Shown here piece by piece: positions 9,052 through 23,986 of a stretch of DNA of 64,000 nucleotides (the first letter of the stretch is position 1; each line of letters begins with the position of its first letter). The stretch covers positions 310,001 through 374,000 of the forward strand of contig NZ_KQ089823.1 in assembly GCF_001037495.1 (NCBI RefSeq), read 5' to 3'. Under the pieces are notes generated by a model, which was given only the letters and a program-made list of their open reading frames with translations, did no database searches and was not told where the DNA came from. Origin of the DNA: Citrobacter sp. MGH106 (GTDB lineage: Bacteria > Pseudomonadota > Gammaproteobacteria > Enterobacterales > Enterobacteriaceae). The translations under genes and the position numbers were made by a program.

Positions 9052-9849
9052 TTATAGCGCTTTTCTTATTGTTCTTTGTCTTATTTTTTGCGCTTTTGTG
9101 ACAGCTTGTTGAAACAATCTGGCTTCGTGGCGGAGAATTTCACGCAATGGCATTGCGAAATATACACGTAAGAAACGATAGATATCCCTGGATGTCAATC
9201 CGATCTCCAGTGAGGAGAAATAGAGCCCAATTAAATCCTTGTCACGCCAACGGCGCGGTACATGCTGACGTATTTGTGCACGATGCAGGTCAATTACAGA
9301 AAGTTTAATATCCGCGATTTCTGTTGGCATCGGCTGTTGAAGCAGAAAGTGACAGATATAACAGTCCCGATGGTTCACCCCACCACGATGCATTTTTCCG
9401 ACCATCTCTGCTACACGGGTAATAATGGCCTGTTTTAAGACAAAATCAGGGCGCTCGACACCCCATCTGGCGCAAAAATCTTCAAGGCTGATTGCAGGAG
9501 ACAGGTCTTCAGTGATGATAAATGACGTTCGCTCTAACGGGTTAAGTCCTTTCTGACCAAATGCAACACCGTTCATTGTATCAACATTCAGCTCTTTCAA
9601 ACGGTGAATAGCTAACCATTCTCGATCTGCGCCAAGAACAGGCATGCGGAGAGAAATGAGGTTCTTCACCACTTCTTTTAGCGTGGTTCCGTGATGATAT
9701 TTAAGAAAATACCCCTTACCCATCATCTCAAAACGCAGGGTACGCCGTGTTTCCAGAGCGCGGAAGACTTCACCATCCAGCTTAGACACTTCCGCGAACG
9801 GATCTTTTCCTTGCCATTGCGTGGCAAACGGTTCTTTTAGTTCAATCAT
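9052..9849 (-). CDS. waaP: LPS core heptose I kinase
   Basis: A 265-residue kinase, exactly the E. coli length, that phosphorylates HepI; this phosphate underlies outer-membrane stability and precedes WaaQ action. The eukaryotic-kinase-like catalytic segment [12 protein letters not shown] places Asp162 as the catalytic residue, and SVIDLHRAQ supplies the second Asp. The start is taken as ATG at 9849, giving [10 protein letters not shown] like E. coli WaaP; an in-frame TTG six bases earlier overlaps waaG and is less likely. The gene begins 2 bases after the waaG stop codon. No waaY (HepII kinase) gene is present in the window. Confidence 0.94.
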   Translation of the reverse strand: MIELKEPFATQWQGKDPFAEVSKLDGEVFRALETRRTLRFEMMGKGYFLKYHHGTTLKEVVKNLISLRMPVLGADREWLAIHRLKELNVDTMNGVAFGQKGLNPLERTSFIITEDLSPAISLEDFCARWGVERPDFVLKQAIITRVAEMVGKMHRGGVNHRDCYICHFLLQQPMPTEIADIKLSVIDLHRAQIRQHVPRRWRDKDLIGLYFSSLEIGLTSRDIYRFLRVYFAMPLREILRHEARLFQQAVTKAQKIRQRTIRKAL

Positions 9850-9851
9850 TC

Positions 9852-10967
9852 TCAATGACCTAAAATGATATCTGCAGCCCTGTCCGCCAGGCTGTAGAGA
9901 TCCTCTGTATCAGCAAAATGCCGGGCATGGCCTGCCCAGCTATTTCTCTTCTCATTATTTTGCAGCGCATCGAAAAGTGCTGTATTCAGATTTGTCTGCT
10001 CGAACGGTTCAGAAATTACCACTCCACATTGGGCGGCATTGATGTAATCGGCATATCCGCATACTTCCGTGGTTAATACAGGCAAACCTGCAACCACAGC
10101 CTCTAACAATACAATACCAGCGGCTTCCTGAACGGCAGGATGGAGCAATAAATCAGCAGCGGACATCAATTCAGCAATATCATCTCGCCCCGAGAAAAAT
10201 TGTACGAGCTCTTCAATACCCAATTGGCGGGCCTGAGCACGGTAGCGATCGGCTTTATCCTGGCCTACTACCATCAATCGCGTCCGCTGGCGTATTGACT
10301 CTGGTAAAGACGCCAACGCCTGCAATGTTCTCGATACACCTTTGCGCTTAAAATCTGATCCCACTTGCAGGAGAAAAAACTGATCGCGTTGTATACCATT
10401 TTTATTCCTGACATTCTGCCTGCTGTTTTCAGGTTGCTGGCTATATTTCCGATCAGGGTAAATCCCAGGGGGAAGAATATGAAAACGCTGGTTCTCTGTT
10501 CGATAATGATGTTTGAAATCGCCAATTTGCTTGTTGGTTAACATCAATAACGCGGTGCGGGATCCTTGCTGAAATACGGCTTTTTCAAATGAAGAATAAT
10601 GCCGATATCGCTGCGTCAGCTTGTAAAAAAAACCTTTTTCCCGGGCAACTTTTTCGGCATAACAGACGTCAGCTGCATAATAAACATCCAACCCCGGCAT
10701 TTTATTAAACCCTACGATCCGATCAACTGGGTGCTGGCTTAAATATTGCTGAACCCACTGATAATATTGCTCATTTTTTCCATGGTTAGTTCTGGATGTT
10801 ACTGGGACGAGTATAATTTCAAGCCCCTCAGGACGCTCCCCCTGCCAGCTCTGGGTAAAAACCTGAACACGGTGGCCACGTGCAGCAACCGTAAGCGCAA
10901 CCCGCAGGAAATCACGTTGTAACCCGCCATAGGGAAAATACTTGTACAAACAAAAAGCAATGATCAT
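9852..10967 (-). CDS. waaG: LPS core glucosyltransferase I
   Basis: A 371-residue GT4 enzyme (GT-B fold) that adds the first outer-core glucose to HepII at the inner membrane. It starts [20 protein letters not shown] with the conserved glycine loop and has the EX7E motif with Glu281 and Glu289 in the nucleotide-sugar site, the same positions as in E. coli. It is the first full gene of the minus-strand core operon, although waaQ normally precedes it. Its ATG overlaps the stop of a 16-codon reading frame. waaP follows 2 bases later. Confidence 0.95.
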   Translation of the reverse strand: MIIAFCLYKYFPYGGLQRDFLRVALTVAARGHRVQVFTQSWQGERPEGLEIILVPVTSRTNHGKNEQYYQWVQQYLSQHPVDRIVGFNKMPGLDVYYAADVCYAEKVAREKGFFYKLTQRYRHYSSFEKAVFQQGSRTALLMLTNKQIGDFKHHYRTENQRFHILPPGIYPDRKYSQQPENSRQNVRNKNGIQRDQFFLLQVGSDFKRKGVSRTLQALASLPESIRQRTRLMVVGQDKADRYRAQARQLGIEELVQFFSGRDDIAELMSAADLLLHPAVQEAAGIVLLEAVVAGLPVLTTEVCGYADYINAAQCGVVISEPFEQTNLNTALFDALQNNEKRNSWAGHARHFADTEDLYSLADRAADIILGH

Positions 10968-11014
10968 CCATTAATATCCGCATCGCGTCGCCAGCCACAC
11001 CAAACCTGATGCAT
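10964..11014 (-). CDS. possible 16-residue leader peptide coupled to waaG
   Basis: A short frame encoding [16 protein letters not shown] ends in a TGA that overlaps the waaG start as ATGA, the arrangement typical of translational coupling. I see no strong ribosome binding site in front of its ATG and do not recognise the peptide. It stands where waaQ would end in other species, but its sequence does not look like a WaaQ C-terminus. It may be a leader peptide, a scar of the lost waaQ, or chance. Confidence 0.3.
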   Translation of the reverse strand: MHQVWCGWRRDADING

Positions 11015-11390
11015 AAGAGTACTGTAATCTCTGCTTGCGCTATCCAAAGATTGCCTCCCATGGCTCCGAAGCGTTGATGGCTGCTAGCTACCTGAAATTA
11101 TGCAGCAGTATACCATTTATTATCACTCAATCCGAAATGAATATTTTTTAACCATATAAAAAATTTATCAATTAAAAACAATCAGATAATAAGAAACGCA
11201 ATTCACCAAAAAAGTCGTACCGCACAAGACGCTAAGCCTTACAAATGGGAATATGTGCCTTTTTGATACAGTCGCAGCTAAAACAAGGCATTGCCAATTC
11301 AATCCTTTTGATACAACCTGGATAAAAATGATGGTAAAGCCATAGTTAAATACATAGAATCCCCAGCACATTCATAAGTCAGCTACTATT
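10968..11390. other. divergent waaG/waaA intergenic region
   Basis: This 423-base region separates divergent waaG and waaA. It holds the waaG promoter, JUMPstart-like sequence and short leader frame on the waaG side. The waaA-proximal half (about 11120-11390) is AT-rich; I see no gene there and no clear sigma-70 site for waaA that I would commit to. Confidence 0.7.
11048..11115 (-). promoter_or_regulatory. waaG operon promoter with degenerate JUMPstart/ops
   Basis: On the minus strand an extended -10, TGGTATACT (11107-11115), is followed by CAGGTAGCTAGCAGCC (11079-11094), which matches the first half of the JUMPstart element. Next comes AGCCATGGGAGGCAATCT (11048-11065), which aligns with the second half where the ops core GGCGGTAGCGT should be but agrees only at about two thirds of positions. 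JUMPstart/ops recruits RfaH to long polysaccharide operons. The promoter call is fairly good; RfaH dependence is uncertain because the ops core deviates. Confidence 0.55.
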
Positions 11391-13156
<1,766 letters not shown>

Positions 13157-13184
13157 AATGCGTTATTCAGCCTGCTGATTAACT

Positions 13185-13994
13185 TTATTTCTGACAGCGG
13201 CGACAATAGAACGTCGTCCGCTGGGCATGTTTAGTGGCGACAACGGGCGCACCACATGCGCGGCAGGGCTCACCTTCACGCCCATAGACTTGCAATTCTT
13301 GTGCAAAATAGCCCGGCTTACCGTCGCTTTGCAGGAAATCCTTCAGCGTCGTCCCGCCCTGCTCGATAGAGCGCAGTAAAACCGCTTTGATAACGCGCAC
13401 CAGCAATTCACACTCGGCTTTCGACAGTGACGATGCCAGACGGTCAGGATGGATGCCAGCCGCAAAGAGCGACTCACTGGCATAGATATTACCCACGCCC
13501 ACCACCAACTTGTTATCCATCAGCCAGGGTTTAATCGCCGTTTTCTTCTTCGCACATTTGTGCTGGAGATAATCGGCGTTGAAATCATCGCTCAGAGGCT
13601 CGGGACCAAGATGTGCGAGAACATTGTGTCCTTCCAGCTCTTTTGTCCACAGCCAGGCACCAAAACGACGAGGATCGGTGTAACGCAGGACTTTGCCATT
13701 ACTCATCACTAAATCGACATGGTCATGTTTTTCTGCCGGAAGCTCTTCAGGGAGGATACGCAGGCTGCCTGACATGCCCAGATGAATGATAATCCAGCCA
13801 TCCGGTAGCTCCAGCAACAGATATTTCGCACGGCGCTGTACGCTAATGACGGGTTTATCACTAAGACGATAAATTTCCTCTGATACCGGCCAGCGCAAAC
13901 GACCATTCCGAACATTGGCATGCAGAATCATTGCCCCTACCAGATGAGGTTCAATACCACGGCGACTGGTTTCGACTTCAGGTAATTCAGGCAT
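13185..13994 (-). CDS. mutM: formamidopyrimidine-DNA glycosylase
   Basis: A 269-residue bifunctional glycosylase/AP lyase that removes 8-oxoguanine and Fapy lesions. After Met removal the N-terminal Pro of PELPEVET is the Schiff-base nucleophile and the next Glu is catalytic; a conserved Lys near residue 57 lies in [10 protein letters not shown]. The C-terminal zinc finger is complete (CRACG to FYCRRC at the end of the protein). It lies downstream of rpmB-rpmG on the same strand, separated from rpmG by a terminator, as in E. coli. No sign of damage. Confidence 0.97.
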   Translation of the reverse strand: MPELPEVETSRRGIEPHLVGAMILHANVRNGRLRWPVSEEIYRLSDKPVISVQRRAKYLLLELPDGWIIIHLGMSGSLRILPEELPAEKHDHVDLVMSNGKVLRYTDPRRFGAWLWTKELEGHNVLAHLGPEPLSDDFNADYLQHKCAKKKTAIKPWLMDNKLVVGVGNIYASESLFAAGIHPDRLASSLSKAECELLVRVIKAVLLRSIEQGGTTLKDFLQSDGKPGYFAQELQVYGREGEPCRACGAPVVATKHAQRTTFYCRRCQK

Positions 13995-14046
13995 AGCATC
14001 TCCGGCTGTATATCAGGTTTTATTAATATGGGGACGGCCAGAAAAC

Positions 14047-14076
14047 AAAAAACCCCGCCGAGGCGAGGTTTTTCGT
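14047..14076 (-). terminator. rho-independent terminator after rpmG
   Basis: On the minus strand AACCTCGCC and GGCGGGGTT pair (one T-G wobble) around a TC loop and are followed by TTTTTTG. It should end most rpmB-rpmG transcription before mutM. Confidence 0.85.
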
Positions 14077-14092
14077 GACATCGAAACTAAAA

Positions 14093-14263
<171 letters not shown>

Positions 14264-14280
14264 TTATTTCCTCTTAGTAC

Positions 14281-14538
<258 letters not shown>

Positions 14539-14721
14539 TTAGCTCGAGCTTCGTATGGGGTATTGGCGCCTCGTCAGGCTTCTCAGCCCGGTTATCGCAG
14601 TTCAATACACTTAATCGTTCATACTGCATCATCATTGGACGCCGAATGAATGATCTCATGTATTCGCGAACTCTCGATTGCCAGGCCCAAATGCCAAACC
14701 CGAGATTCTCAAAGGTGGCGT

Positions 14722-14750
14722 AGTATACGCTGAGTCAGCGATGTGCTCAA
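14722..14750 (-). promoter_or_regulatory. sigma-70 promoter for rpmB-rpmG
   Basis: Reading the minus strand, TTGAGC (14745-14750) and TATACT (14722-14727) are separated by exactly 17 bases. This near-consensus promoter points at rpmB and lies between its start and the end of radC, leaving a leader of about 195 bases. I see no other gene in 14518-14792. Confidence 0.75.
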
Positions 14751-14792
14751 GTCCCGAACAGACAAAGATCCCGATGGATCGCGTAAAGTGCG

Positions 14793-15458
14793 CTAAATCC
14801 AACCACGTTCCGCAAAAGAAACGTACTCTCCACGCCCAATTACAAGATGATCAATCACCCGGATATCCATGAACTGACAGCATTTCACCACACGCTCGGT
14901 GATGAGTTTATCTGCTTTGCTCGGCTCTGCACACCCCGAAGGGTGATTATGTGCAAGGATCACCGCTGACGCATTCATTTTTATCGCCTCACGGACAATT
15001 TCTCGCGGATGCACCTCTACGTGGCTAAGCGTACCGGAAAAAAGTTTGCTGTGTTTAATTACGCGATGCTGAGCATCCATAAAGATCACCAGAAAGATCT
15101 CCCGCTCCTCTTCCGCAAGCTGACTTTGCAGAAATTCTCTCGTCATTTCCGGGCTAAGTAGCGCCCTTTCCTCAATCACCCGCACGTTGTAGTAGCGTCT
15201 CGCCAGTTCGGCAATCCCCTTGAGTTGTGCATACTTCGCCACGCCAATACCCTGGACGTGGCTAAACTCCATGTAATCTGCAGACAAAAGGCCATAAAGC
15301 GAATCAAAATGCTGAAGCATTTCTTTCGCCAGCGTGAGTACATCAGTACCGCGTAATCCGGTGCGTAAAAAGAGCGCCAGTAGCTCAACATCCGTAAGAG
15401 AACGGACTCCCAGCTTCATCATCTTTTCCCGGGGCATCAAACATCCTGTATTTTTCAT
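14793..15458 (-). CDS. radC: RadC family JAB1/MPN-type protein
   Basis: A 221-residue member of the RadC family. An N-terminal helix-hairpin-helix region ([34 protein letters not shown]) precedes a JAMM-like metal-binding domain with [17 protein letters not shown]. The original link to radiation repair in E. coli was later attributed to recG, so function remains unclear; metal-dependent hydrolase or nuclease activity is inferred from the domain. The start [12 protein letters not shown] at 15458 is chosen because AAGGAGGGAGGC lies just upstream; an in-frame ATG 24 bases earlier lacks that spacing. It is divergent from coaBC. Confidence 0.94.
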   Translation of the reverse strand: MKNTGCLMPREKMMKLGVRSLTDVELLALFLRTGLRGTDVLTLAKEMLQHFDSLYGLLSADYMEFSHVQGIGVAKYAQLKGIAELARRYYNVRVIEERALLSPEMTREFLQSQLAEEEREIFLVIFMDAQHRVIKHSKLFSGTLSHVEVHPREIVREAIKMNASAVILAHNHPSGCAEPSKADKLITERVVKCCQFMDIRVIDHLVIGRGEYVSFAERGWI

Positions 15459-15581
15459 GCCTCCCTCCTTTGGCGTCAGCATGGTGGCATAACGCCAACA
15501 ACGAATCGACGCTCAGTTCTCACTTCTTCGTAGCGCCTCGCAAAGTGGATCGCGGTCAAAAGCACGACAAATGGTGGATTG

Positions 15582-15590
15582 TGATAAAAT
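15582..15590 (+). promoter_or_regulatory. extended -10 promoter candidate for coaBC
   Basis: TGATAAAAT forms an extended -10 (TG, one base, TAAAAT) about 40 bases before the coaBC start. No good -35 is visible, which fits an extended -10 type. Its place argues against an in-frame GTG at 15571 as the true start. Confidence 0.5.
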
Positions 15591-15627
15591 ATCCGCCTTC
15601 TGGTGTAACCCAACAGGAAAGATCATG

Positions 15628-16848
15628 ATGAGCCTGGCCGGTAAAAAAATCGTACTTGGCGTCAGTGGCGGCATTGCTGCATACAAAACCCCTGAGCTGG
15701 TGCGTCGTTTACGGGAGCGTGGCGCAGACGTCCGCGTGGCAATGACCGAGGCGGCAAAAGCGTTTATTACTCCCCTGAGCTTACAGGCGGTTTCGGGCTA
15801 TCCCGTTTCCGATAGCCTGCTTGACCCCGCAGCAGAAGCCGCGATGGGCCATATTGAACTGGGAAAATGGGCAGATTTAGTTATTCTTGCCCCCGCTACG
15901 GCAGATCTGATTGCACGCGTCGCCGCAGGCATGGCTAACGATCTGGTTTCAACGATCTGTCTGGCAACGCCAGCGCCTGTTGCCGTTCTGCCCGCCATGA
16001 ACCAACAGATGTACCGTGCCGCTGCTACGCAACACAATCTGGGGATTCTCGCCTCACGTGGATTACTCATCTGGGGGCCAGACAGCGGCAGCCAGGCATG
16101 TGGCGATGTCGGCCCTGGGCGCATGCTGGATCCGTTAACGATTGTCGATATGGCTGCTGAACATTTTTCATCTGTCAACGATCTGCAACATCTCAACATC
16201 ATGATTACGGCTGGCCCGACACGTGAACCACTTGATCCTGTACGTTATATTTCCAACCACAGTTCAGGGAAAATGGGATTTGCCATCGCAGCAGCAGCGG
16301 CAAAGCGTGGTGCAAACGTCACGCTGGTATCGGGTCCCGTTACGCTATCAACCCCCCCCTTTGTACAGCGCATAGATGTGATGACAGCGCTGGAAATGGA
16401 GGCCGCCGTACAATCTACGGCACAACAGCAGCATATTTTTATCGGCTGCGCCGCAGTTGCTGATTACCGGGCAGAAACCGTCGCCAGTGAAAAAATCAAA
16501 AAGCAGGCCACGCAGGGTGATGAATTAACAGTAAAAATGGTCAAAAACCCGGATATTATCGCTGGCGTTGCCGCACTGGATGCTAATCGTCCTTTTGTCG
16601 TTGGATTTGCCGCAGAAACGAATAATGTGGAAGAATACGCCCGGCAAAAACGTATTCGTAAAAACCTTGATATGATCTGTGCAAACGATGTTTCACTGTC
16701 TACTCAAGGGTTTAACAGCGACAGCAATGCATTACACCTTTTCTGGCAGGATGGAGATAAAGTCTTACCGCTTGAGCGCAAAGAACTCCTGGGCCAATTA
16801 TTACTCGACGAGATCGTGACCCGTTATGATGAAAAAAATCGACGTTAA
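15628..16848 (+). CDS. coaBC: bifunctional phosphopantothenoylcysteine decarboxylase / phosphopantothenate-cysteine ligase
   Basis: A 406-residue fusion carrying two CoA steps: the N-terminal flavin-dependent CoaC decarboxylase (about residues 1-190, with [23 protein letters not shown] and the SQACGDVG clamp cysteine) and the C-terminal CTP-dependent CoaB ligase (about 191-406, with [17 protein letters not shown] and EKIKKQ, containing the conserved Lys). The start MSLAGKK at 15628 matches E. coli; an ATG one codon earlier is equally placed for the AGGAAAG ribosome site. Its last 23 bases overlap dut. Intact. Confidence 0.96.
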   Translation: MSLAGKKIVLGVSGGIAAYKTPELVRRLRERGADVRVAMTEAAKAFITPLSLQAVSGYPVSDSLLDPAAEAAMGHIELGKWADLVILAPATADLIARVAAGMANDLVSTICLATPAPVAVLPAMNQQMYRAAATQHNLGILASRGLLIWGPDSGSQACGDVGPGRMLDPLTIVDMAAEHFSSVNDLQHLNIMITAGPTREPLDPVRYISNHSSGKMGFAIAAAAAKRGANVTLVSGPVTLSTPPFVQRIDVMTALEMEAAVQSTAQQQHIFIGCAAVADYRAETVASEKIKKQATQGDELTVKMVKNPDIIAGVAALDANRPFVVGFAAETNNVEEYARQKRIRKNLDMICANDVSLSTQGFNSDSNALHLFWQDGDKVLPLERKELLGQLLLDEIVTRYDEKNRR

Positions 16849-17284
16849 GATTCTGGACCCGCGCGTAGGGCAACAATTCCCACTCCCGACGTACGCAACT
16901 TCTGGTTCTGCTGGACTTGACCTGCGCGCCTGTCTGGATGACGCCGTAGAGCTGGCACCTGGTGCAACGACACTGGTACCGACCGGATTAGCCATTCATA
17001 TCGCCGATCCCTCGCTGGCGGCAGTGATGTTACCGCGCTCCGGACTGGGTCATAAGCACGGCATTGTGCTGGGCAATCTGGTCGGTCTGATTGACTCCGA
17101 CTACCAGGGACAACTGATGGTGTCCATCTGGAACCGTGGCCAGGATAGCTTCACTATTGAGCCTGGTGAACGCATTGCACAAATGATCTTTGTACCAGTC
17201 GTGCAGGCTGAATTTAATCTGGTGGAAGAGTTTGAAGCCACCGATCGTGGCGAAGGTGGCTTCGGCCATTCCGGGCGCAAGTAA
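16826..17284 (+). CDS. dut: dUTP diphosphatase
   Basis: A 152-residue trimeric dUTPase that hydrolyses dUTP to dUMP and pyrophosphate, keeping uracil out of DNA and feeding dTMP synthesis. All five family motifs are present in order: [28 protein letters not shown] with the catalytic Asp, GERIAQMIF and the C-terminal [10 protein letters not shown] lid. Two adjacent ATG codons (16826 and 16829) could serve as start. It overlaps the end of coaBC, so expression is coupled; slmA follows 116 bases downstream. Confidence 0.97.
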   Translation: MMKKIDVKILDPRVGQQFPLPTYATSGSAGLDLRACLDDAVELAPGATTLVPTGLAIHIADPSLAAVMLPRSGLGHKHGIVLGNLVGLIDSDYQGQLMVSIWNRGQDSFTIEPGERIAQMIFVPVVQAEFNLVEEFEATDRGEGGFGHSGRK

Positions 17285-17400
17285 CCCGTAGAGAAGTATC
17301 CCACAGCGCAATAACGCAATAACAAACCGCAAACAGCAGTTTGCGGTCGCTGTGTGGATGCCTGCCTGGCAAGTGCTTATTTTCAGGGGTATTTTGTAAC

Positions 17401-17997
17401 ATGGTAGAAAAGCAAACTGCGAAAAGGAATCGTCGCGAAGAAATACTTCAGTCTCTGGCGCTGATGCTTGAATCCAGCGATGGAAGCCAACGCATCACGA
17501 CAGCAAAACTGGCGGCCTCTGTTGGCGTTTCCGAAGCGGCATTGTATCGCCATTTTCCCAGCAAGACCCGCATGTTCGATAGCCTGATTGAGTTTATCGA
17601 AGATAGTCTGATTACCCGTATCAATTTGATTTTAAAAGATGAAAAAGACACAAGCGCACGTCTGCGTCTGATCGTACTGCTGATTTTAGGTTTTGGTGAA
17701 CGAAATCCCGGCCTGACGCGTATTCTGACCGGACACGCGCTCATGTTTGAGCAAGACCGCCTGCAAGGTCGTATTAACCAGCTTTTTGAGCGCATTGAGG
17801 CGCAATTGCGCCAGGTTCTGCGAGAAAAAAGAATGCGTGAGGGCGAAGGTTACGCTGTGGATGAAACGCTGCTGGCCAGCCAGTTACTGGCTTTCTGCGA
17901 AGGTATGCTGTCTCGCTTCGTGCGTAGCGAATTTAAATACCGTCCAACGGACGATTTTGACACCCGCTGGCCGCTACTGGTTGCTCAACTGCAATAA
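17401..17997 (+). CDS. slmA: nucleoid occlusion factor
   Basis: A 198-residue TetR-family protein that binds SlmA sites over the chromosome and blocks FtsZ assembly across the nucleoid. The N-terminal helix-turn-helix is [20 protein letters not shown] (about residues 32-51) and the helical C-terminal domain binds FtsZ. The protein differs from the E. coli one at few positions. The start is the ATG at 17401 ([15 protein letters not shown]); an upstream in-frame extension of 20 codons is not conserved. A REP element separates it from the convergent pyrE. Confidence 0.97.
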   Translation: MVEKQTAKRNRREEILQSLALMLESSDGSQRITTAKLAASVGVSEAALYRHFPSKTRMFDSLIEFIEDSLITRINLILKDEKDTSARLRLIVLLILGFGERNPGLTRILTGHALMFEQDRLQGRINQLFERIEAQLRQVLREKRMREGEGYAVDETLLASQLLAFCEGMLSRFVRSEFKYRPTDDFDTRWPLLVAQLQ

Positions 17998-18004
17998 CGT
18001 CTTA

Positions 18005-18073
18005 GCCAGACTGCGGCGTTGCCTTATCCGGCCTACTGCTTTGTAGGCCAGGTAAGCGCAGCACCGCCGGCGA
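18005..18073. repeat. REP/BIME-type palindromic element between slmA and pyrE
   Basis: CTGCGGCGTTGCCTTATCC and its partner GGTAAGCGCAGCACCGCCGGC surround GGCCTAC...GTAGGCC, the arrangement of enterobacterial REP palindromes. It lies between convergent genes and may protect mRNA ends or act as a terminator. Confidence 0.75.
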
Positions 18074-18715
18074 TTAAACCCCAAACTCTTCGCGATACGC
18101 CCGCACAGCGGCCAGGTGTTCCGCCATTTCAGGCTTCTCTTCCAGATACGCAATCAGGTCTTTCAGGGTAATTATTGAAATCACCTTGCAGCCATAGTCA
18201 CGCTCTACTTCCTGGATTGCAGAAATCTCACCACGACCACGTTCCTGGCGATCAAGAGAAATCAGTACCCCAGCCAGCGTCGCACCATTGGCCTGGATTA
18301 TCTCCATCGACTCGCGAATCGCTGTACCGGCGGTGATCACATCATCCACCAACATCACTCGGCCCTGTAGTGCACTGCCTACCAGGTTTCCACCTTCGCC
18401 GTGGGTTTTCGCCTCTTTACGGTTAAAGCAGTACGGCAAATCTTTATCGTGGTGTTCCGCCAGCGCAACGGCCGTGGTAGTGGCAATAGGAATCCCTTTG
18501 TATGCGGGGCCAAACAGCAGATCAAAATCAATACCGGAATCCACAAGCGCTTCAGCATAAAAACGACCTAACAGTGCCAGATCGCGCCCGGTATTAAACA
18601 GCCCGGCGTTGAAGAAATAGGGGCTCTTGCGCCCGGATTTCAGCGTAAACTCGCCAAACTTTAGTACCTGCTTGCCAAGCGCAAACTCAATAAACTGGCG
18701 CTGATATGGTTTCAT
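18074..18715 (-). CDS. pyrE: orotate phosphoribosyltransferase
   Basis: A 213-residue enzyme converting orotate and PRPP to orotidine monophosphate in pyrimidine synthesis. The PRPP-binding signature is [14 protein letters not shown] (about residues 120-133), and [10 protein letters not shown] is the flexible catalytic loop. The start [13 protein letters not shown] at 18715 gives the E. coli length and has GAGGAG upstream. It is the second gene of the rph-pyrE operon, with an attenuator hairpin between the genes. Confidence 0.97.
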   Translation of the reverse strand: MKPYQRQFIEFALGKQVLKFGEFTLKSGRKSPYFFNAGLFNTGRDLALLGRFYAEALVDSGIDFDLLFGPAYKGIPIATTTAVALAEHHDKDLPYCFNRKEAKTHGEGGNLVGSALQGRVMLVDDVITAGTAIRESMEIIQANGATLAGVLISLDRQERGRGEISAIQEVERDYGCKVISIITLKDLIAYLEEKPEMAEHLAAVRAYREEFGV

Positions 18716-18761
18716 GGATTCGCTCCTCTTTTCACTTTCATCATTTACGAAATCTGCAGAC

Positions 18762-18788
18762 AAAAAAAAGGGCGACTACGTCGCCCTT
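18762..18788 (-). terminator. pyrE attenuator
   Basis: On the minus strand AAGGGCGAC and GTCGCCCTT form a perfect 9-bp stem with a GTA loop, followed by a run of T residues. It lies between the end of rph and pyrE. In E. coli this attenuator ends transcription when UTP is plentiful and is bypassed when ribosomes translating rph stay close behind a slow polymerase; the same layout is kept here because the rph stop is only 5 bases from the stem. Confidence 0.92.
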
Positions 18789-18792
18789 AAAA

Positions 18793-19509
18793 TCAATTTT
18801 CTAACGCCGCCTTCTGCGTCGCTACAATGGATTCGATCCCCCCTCTGGCCAACGCCAGTAGGGTGAGTAGTTCTTCATGGCTGAACGGTTCACCTTCTGC
18901 AGTACCCTGCACTTCGATAATGCGACCATCTTCAGTCATCACCACGTTCATATCGGTTTCTGCCGCAGAGTCTTCAACATACTCCAGGTCACAGAGCGCT
19001 TCGCCATTAACAATACCTACTGAGACCGCAGCGACCATCCCTTTCATTGGGTTGGTTTTCAGTTTACCGCTCGCCACCAGCTTGTTTAGCGCGTCAGCCA
19101 GCGCAACACAAGCACCTGTAATCGATGCGGTTCGCGTGCCACCATCTGCCTGAATAACATCGCAATCCAGGGTAATAGTAAATTCGCCGAGAGTCTTCAG
19201 GTCAACGGCTGCACGCAGCGCACGTGCAATCAGACGCTGTATTTCCATGGTACGGCCACCTTGTTTACCCTTCGCCGCTTCACGTGCGTTACGGGTATGA
19301 GTGGCGCGAGGCAGCATGCCGTATTCGGCGGTGATCCAGCCCTGGCCCTGGCCTTTCAGAAAACGTGGAACGCCTTCATCAATAGAGGCAGTGCACAGCA
19401 CTTTAGTATCACCAAATTCGACCAGTACGGAGCCTTCAGCGTGTTTTGTATAATTACGGGTCAGGGTGACAGGACGCACCTGATTGGCACTACGACCGGC
19501 TGGACGCAT
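18793..19509 (-). CDS. rph: ribonuclease PH, full length
   Basis: A 238-residue phosphorolytic 3'-5' exoribonuclease that trims tRNA and other RNA ends. It begins [20 protein letters not shown] and includes [26 protein letters not shown] in two parts and [16 protein letters not shown], typical of the family. Unlike the rph-1 frameshift allele of E. coli K-12, the frame is open to its natural end, which brings translating ribosomes to the pyrE attenuator. An in-frame 35-codon upstream extension overlaps the divergent yicC region and is rejected. Confidence 0.96.
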   Translation of the reverse strand: MRPAGRSANQVRPVTLTRNYTKHAEGSVLVEFGDTKVLCTASIDEGVPRFLKGQGQGWITAEYGMLPRATHTRNAREAAKGKQGGRTMEIQRLIARALRAAVDLKTLGEFTITLDCDVIQADGGTRTASITGACVALADALNKLVASGKLKTNPMKGMVAAVSVGIVNGEALCDLEYVEDSAAETDMNVVMTEDGRIIEVQGTAEGEPFSHEELLTLLALARGGIESIVATQKAALEN

Positions 19510-19634
19510 GATAAAATCTCCGACTTGAAACGAATGTGGCTGCGCATTATACGGACTTCCGACGGTTATTCCTATCCTGACAAGACGTGGATGGCTATAA
19601 TCCTCCCATCTCATCTTTAAAAACAGGAACGTCT

Positions 19635-20498
19635 ATGATCCGCAGCATGACCGCCTACGCCCGGCGTGAAATCAAGGGTGAATGGGGTAGCGCCACCTGG
19701 GAAATGCGCTCGGTAAACCAGCGTTATCTGGAAACCTATTTTCGCCTGCCGGAGCAGTTCCGTAGCCTTGAACCTGTTGTACGCGAACGTATCCGCTCAC
19801 GTCTGACGCGCGGTAAAATCGAATGCACACTGCGTTTTGAGCCTGACGCCAGCGCGCAAGGTGAGCTGATTCTGAATGAGAAGCTCGCTAAACAGCTCGT
19901 TACCGCCGCAAACTGGGTCAAAATGCAGAGCGATGAAGGTGAAATTAATCCGGTTGATATCCTGCGTTGGCCGGGTGTAATGGCTGCCCAGGAGCAAGAT
20001 CTGGACGCTATTGCCGCCGAAATCCTTGCCGCACTTGACGGTACGCTGGATGACTTTATTGTCGCGCGTGAAACCGAAGGCCAGGCGCTGAAAACATTGA
20101 TCGAACAGCGTCTGGAAGGCGTCAGCACCGAAGTGGCGAAGGTCCGTGCGCACATGCCGGAAATTCTGCAATGGCAGCGCGATCGTCTGGTTGCCAAGCT
20201 GGAAGATGCACAGGTGCAGCTGGAAAATAACCGCCTTGAACAAGAGTTAGTGCTGATGGCACAGCGTATTGATGTGGCAGAAGAATTGGATCGTCTCGAA
20301 GCCCACGTTAAAGAAACCTACAACATCCTGAAGAAAAAAGAAGCGGTCGGCCGCCGTCTGGACTTCATGATGCAGGAATTTAACCGTGAGTCGAACACTC
20401 TGGCATCTAAATCCATCAATGCTGAAGTCACTAACTCCGCGATTGAACTGAAAGTATTGATCGAGCAAATGCGCGAACAGATTCAGAATATCGAGTAA
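19635..20498 (+). CDS. yicC: YicC family endoribonuclease
   Basis: A 287-residue member of the YicC/DUF1732 family, reported in E. coli to be an endoribonuclease that promotes small-RNA turnover. It starts MIRSMTAYARREIKGEWGSATWEMRSVNQRYLE (split here at the conserved SVNQRYL) and ends with a highly conserved helical region EFNRESNTLASK and IEQMREQIQNIE. The ATG at 19635 follows AAACAGGAACG. Divergent from rph with about 125 bases between starts. dinD, its downstream neighbour in E. coli K-12, is missing. Confidence 0.94.
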   Translation: MIRSMTAYARREIKGEWGSATWEMRSVNQRYLETYFRLPEQFRSLEPVVRERIRSRLTRGKIECTLRFEPDASAQGELILNEKLAKQLVTAANWVKMQSDEGEINPVDILRWPGVMAAQEQDLDAIAAEILAALDGTLDDFIVARETEGQALKTLIEQRLEGVSTEVAKVRAHMPEILQWQRDRLVAKLEDAQVQLENNRLEQELVLMAQRIDVAEELDRLEAHVKETYNILKKKEAVGRRLDFMMQEFNRESNTLASKSINAEVTNSAIELKVLIEQMREQIQNIE

Positions 20499-20504
20499 GT
20501 TCCC

Positions 20505-20544
20505 TTACACGTAGCGTGTCGATAAACGGTGGCGCTACGTGTAA
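20505..20544. terminator. perfect 12-bp inverted repeat after yicC
   Basis: TTACACGTAGCG (20505-20516) is repeated exactly in inverted form at 20533-20544 with a 16-base spacer, seven bases after the yicC stop. A T-rich run (TTCTCTTTTG) follows, so it could terminate yicC transcription. The long spacer is unusual for a terminator. The rest of the 255-base gap to yicG is AT-rich and shows no gene. Confidence 0.6.
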
Positions 20545-20753
20545 TTCTCTTTTGTCAGCTATTCTTTGCTCTAATTGGATTATATTTTCTCATCAATTAT
20601 TATCCTAATTAACGATCAAAAGTCCGTTATCTCTGGCATTTCCAATAAATTCGCATTAGCTATTTTTATTAAAATCACTTCGCCTTAGAAAATCTCAATC
20701 GTGACATTGCGCACAAATCGTTAACCTTAGCCCCAGCAAATCAGGGGGAAGGC

Positions 20754-23065
<2,312 letters not shown>

Positions 23066-23206
23066 TTACGTTGCCCGGCAGGTATAGCGCGAAGCGTCAG
23101 CGAAACAGAGTGGCAAAAGATCATCCTGCGAACCGCTTTCCAGACATTTTTGTTTATTGCAGCAAATCCCCGGTAAAACAGGAAAAAGGTATACAAAACG
23201 CAATAA

Positions 23207-23932
<726 letters not shown>

Positions 23933-23986
23933 ACTCACATTCAGTATCATGCCCAGTCATTTCTTCACCTGTGGAGCATTTTAAGT

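Noticed and set aside
15571-15627. Longer coaBC start (GTG at 15571)
   Set aside because: An extended -10 promoter element lies just after it, and the family starts at MSLAGKK.
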